In this document: in pieces, positions 5,122 through 5,143 of the stretch
How the letters are laid out: every line of letters begins with the position of its first letter
How positions within the stretch are numbered: position 1 is the stretch's first letter
DNA from: Candidatus Symbiobacter sp.
GTDB lineage: Bacteria > Pseudomonadota > Alphaproteobacteria > Elsterales > Elsteraceae
DNA length: 5,143 nt
Assembly: GCA_030054015.1 (NCBI GenBank)
Contig: JASGCR010000175.1
Span: forward strand, 1-5,143
Direction: 5' to 3'
Notes under the pieces: model-generated
Told to the model about the DNA's origin: nothing
The model's input: the letters and a program-made list of their open reading frames with translations, nothing else
Database searches by the model: none
Made by a program: the position numbers and the translations under genes

Positions 5122-5143
5122 CCCCTTCCTGCTTAGGAAGGGG
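5122..5143. repeat. Hairpin cut by the right window edge
   Basis: CCCCTTCCT (5122-5130) pairs perfectly with AGGAAGGGG (5135-5143) around the loop GCTT. At least one more C precedes the left arm, so the stem may be longer beyond the window. It lies 10 nt inside the repeat end at 5094-5111, as expected for the core of a second miniature element. It could also be an intrinsic terminator, but the bases that would show a T run are outside the window. Confidence 0.6.

Larger units (their letters stand above)
4723..5143. other. Gene-free region upstream of tkt, rich in repeats
   Basis: No credible gene lies in these 421 bases. From tkt outward they hold the tkt leader and possible -10 box (4723-4786), a long hairpin (4804-4844), a T8 run (4853-4860), an 18-bp repeat end (4861-4878), a complete inverted-repeat element (4912-5089), a further repeat end (5094-5111) and a hairpin cut by the window edge (5122-5143). 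Two + strand open frames of 80-87 codons run through the palindrome and have no recognisable domain or ribosome binding site, so I treat them as chance. Confidence 0.8.

Overview
The window looks like part of an alphaproteobacterial chromosome. The supporting signs are an aminoglycoside-phosphotransferase-fold homoserine kinase placed directly before an RNase HI gene (a pairing I recall from many alphaproteobacteria), a DapD of the proteobacterial succinylase pathway, and GC-rich genes. I cannot name the order or genus from the sequence alone.

Layout. Bases 1-166 hold a hairpin cut by the window edge, one or two 18-bp repeat ends and a probable dapD promoter and leader. Three genes follow on the + strand, probably one transcript, with two gaps of 38 nt: dapD (167-1084, lysine/meso-diaminopimelate synthesis), thrB (1123-2121, threonine synthesis) and rnhA (2160-2618, RNase HI). 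They converge on tkt (transketolase, 2653-4722, - strand) across a 34-nt gap that carries another copy of the 18-bp repeat and no clear terminator. Bases 4723-5143 are gene-free. They contain the tkt leader and a possible -10 box, a hairpin that would terminate transcription heading toward tkt, and a cluster of repeat ends. Within the cluster is a complete small non-coding inverted-repeat element (4912-5089).

How the genes fit together. DapD and ThrB act on separate branches of the aspartate family: DapD toward lysine and the cell wall, ThrB toward threonine. Transketolase belongs to the pentose phosphate pathway and supplies erythrose 4-phosphate and ribose 5-phosphate. RNase HI appears to be a conserved passenger of the thrB transcript. 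All four proteins look intact, with their key residues present.

The genes are ordinary housekeeping. The notable part is the non-coding DNA. An 18-bp sequence, best copy GGAAGGTCTGAATAAGTC, occurs at six places in both orientations, all between genes and five of them beside TTA or TAA. One inverted pair bounds a 178-bp element with a 3-bp TTA duplication and a very long compound palindrome, which fits a miniature inverted-repeat transposable element (MITE). The ends resemble those of the IS5 family as I remember them. No transposase is present in the window. I found no evidence of a new protein-coding system.
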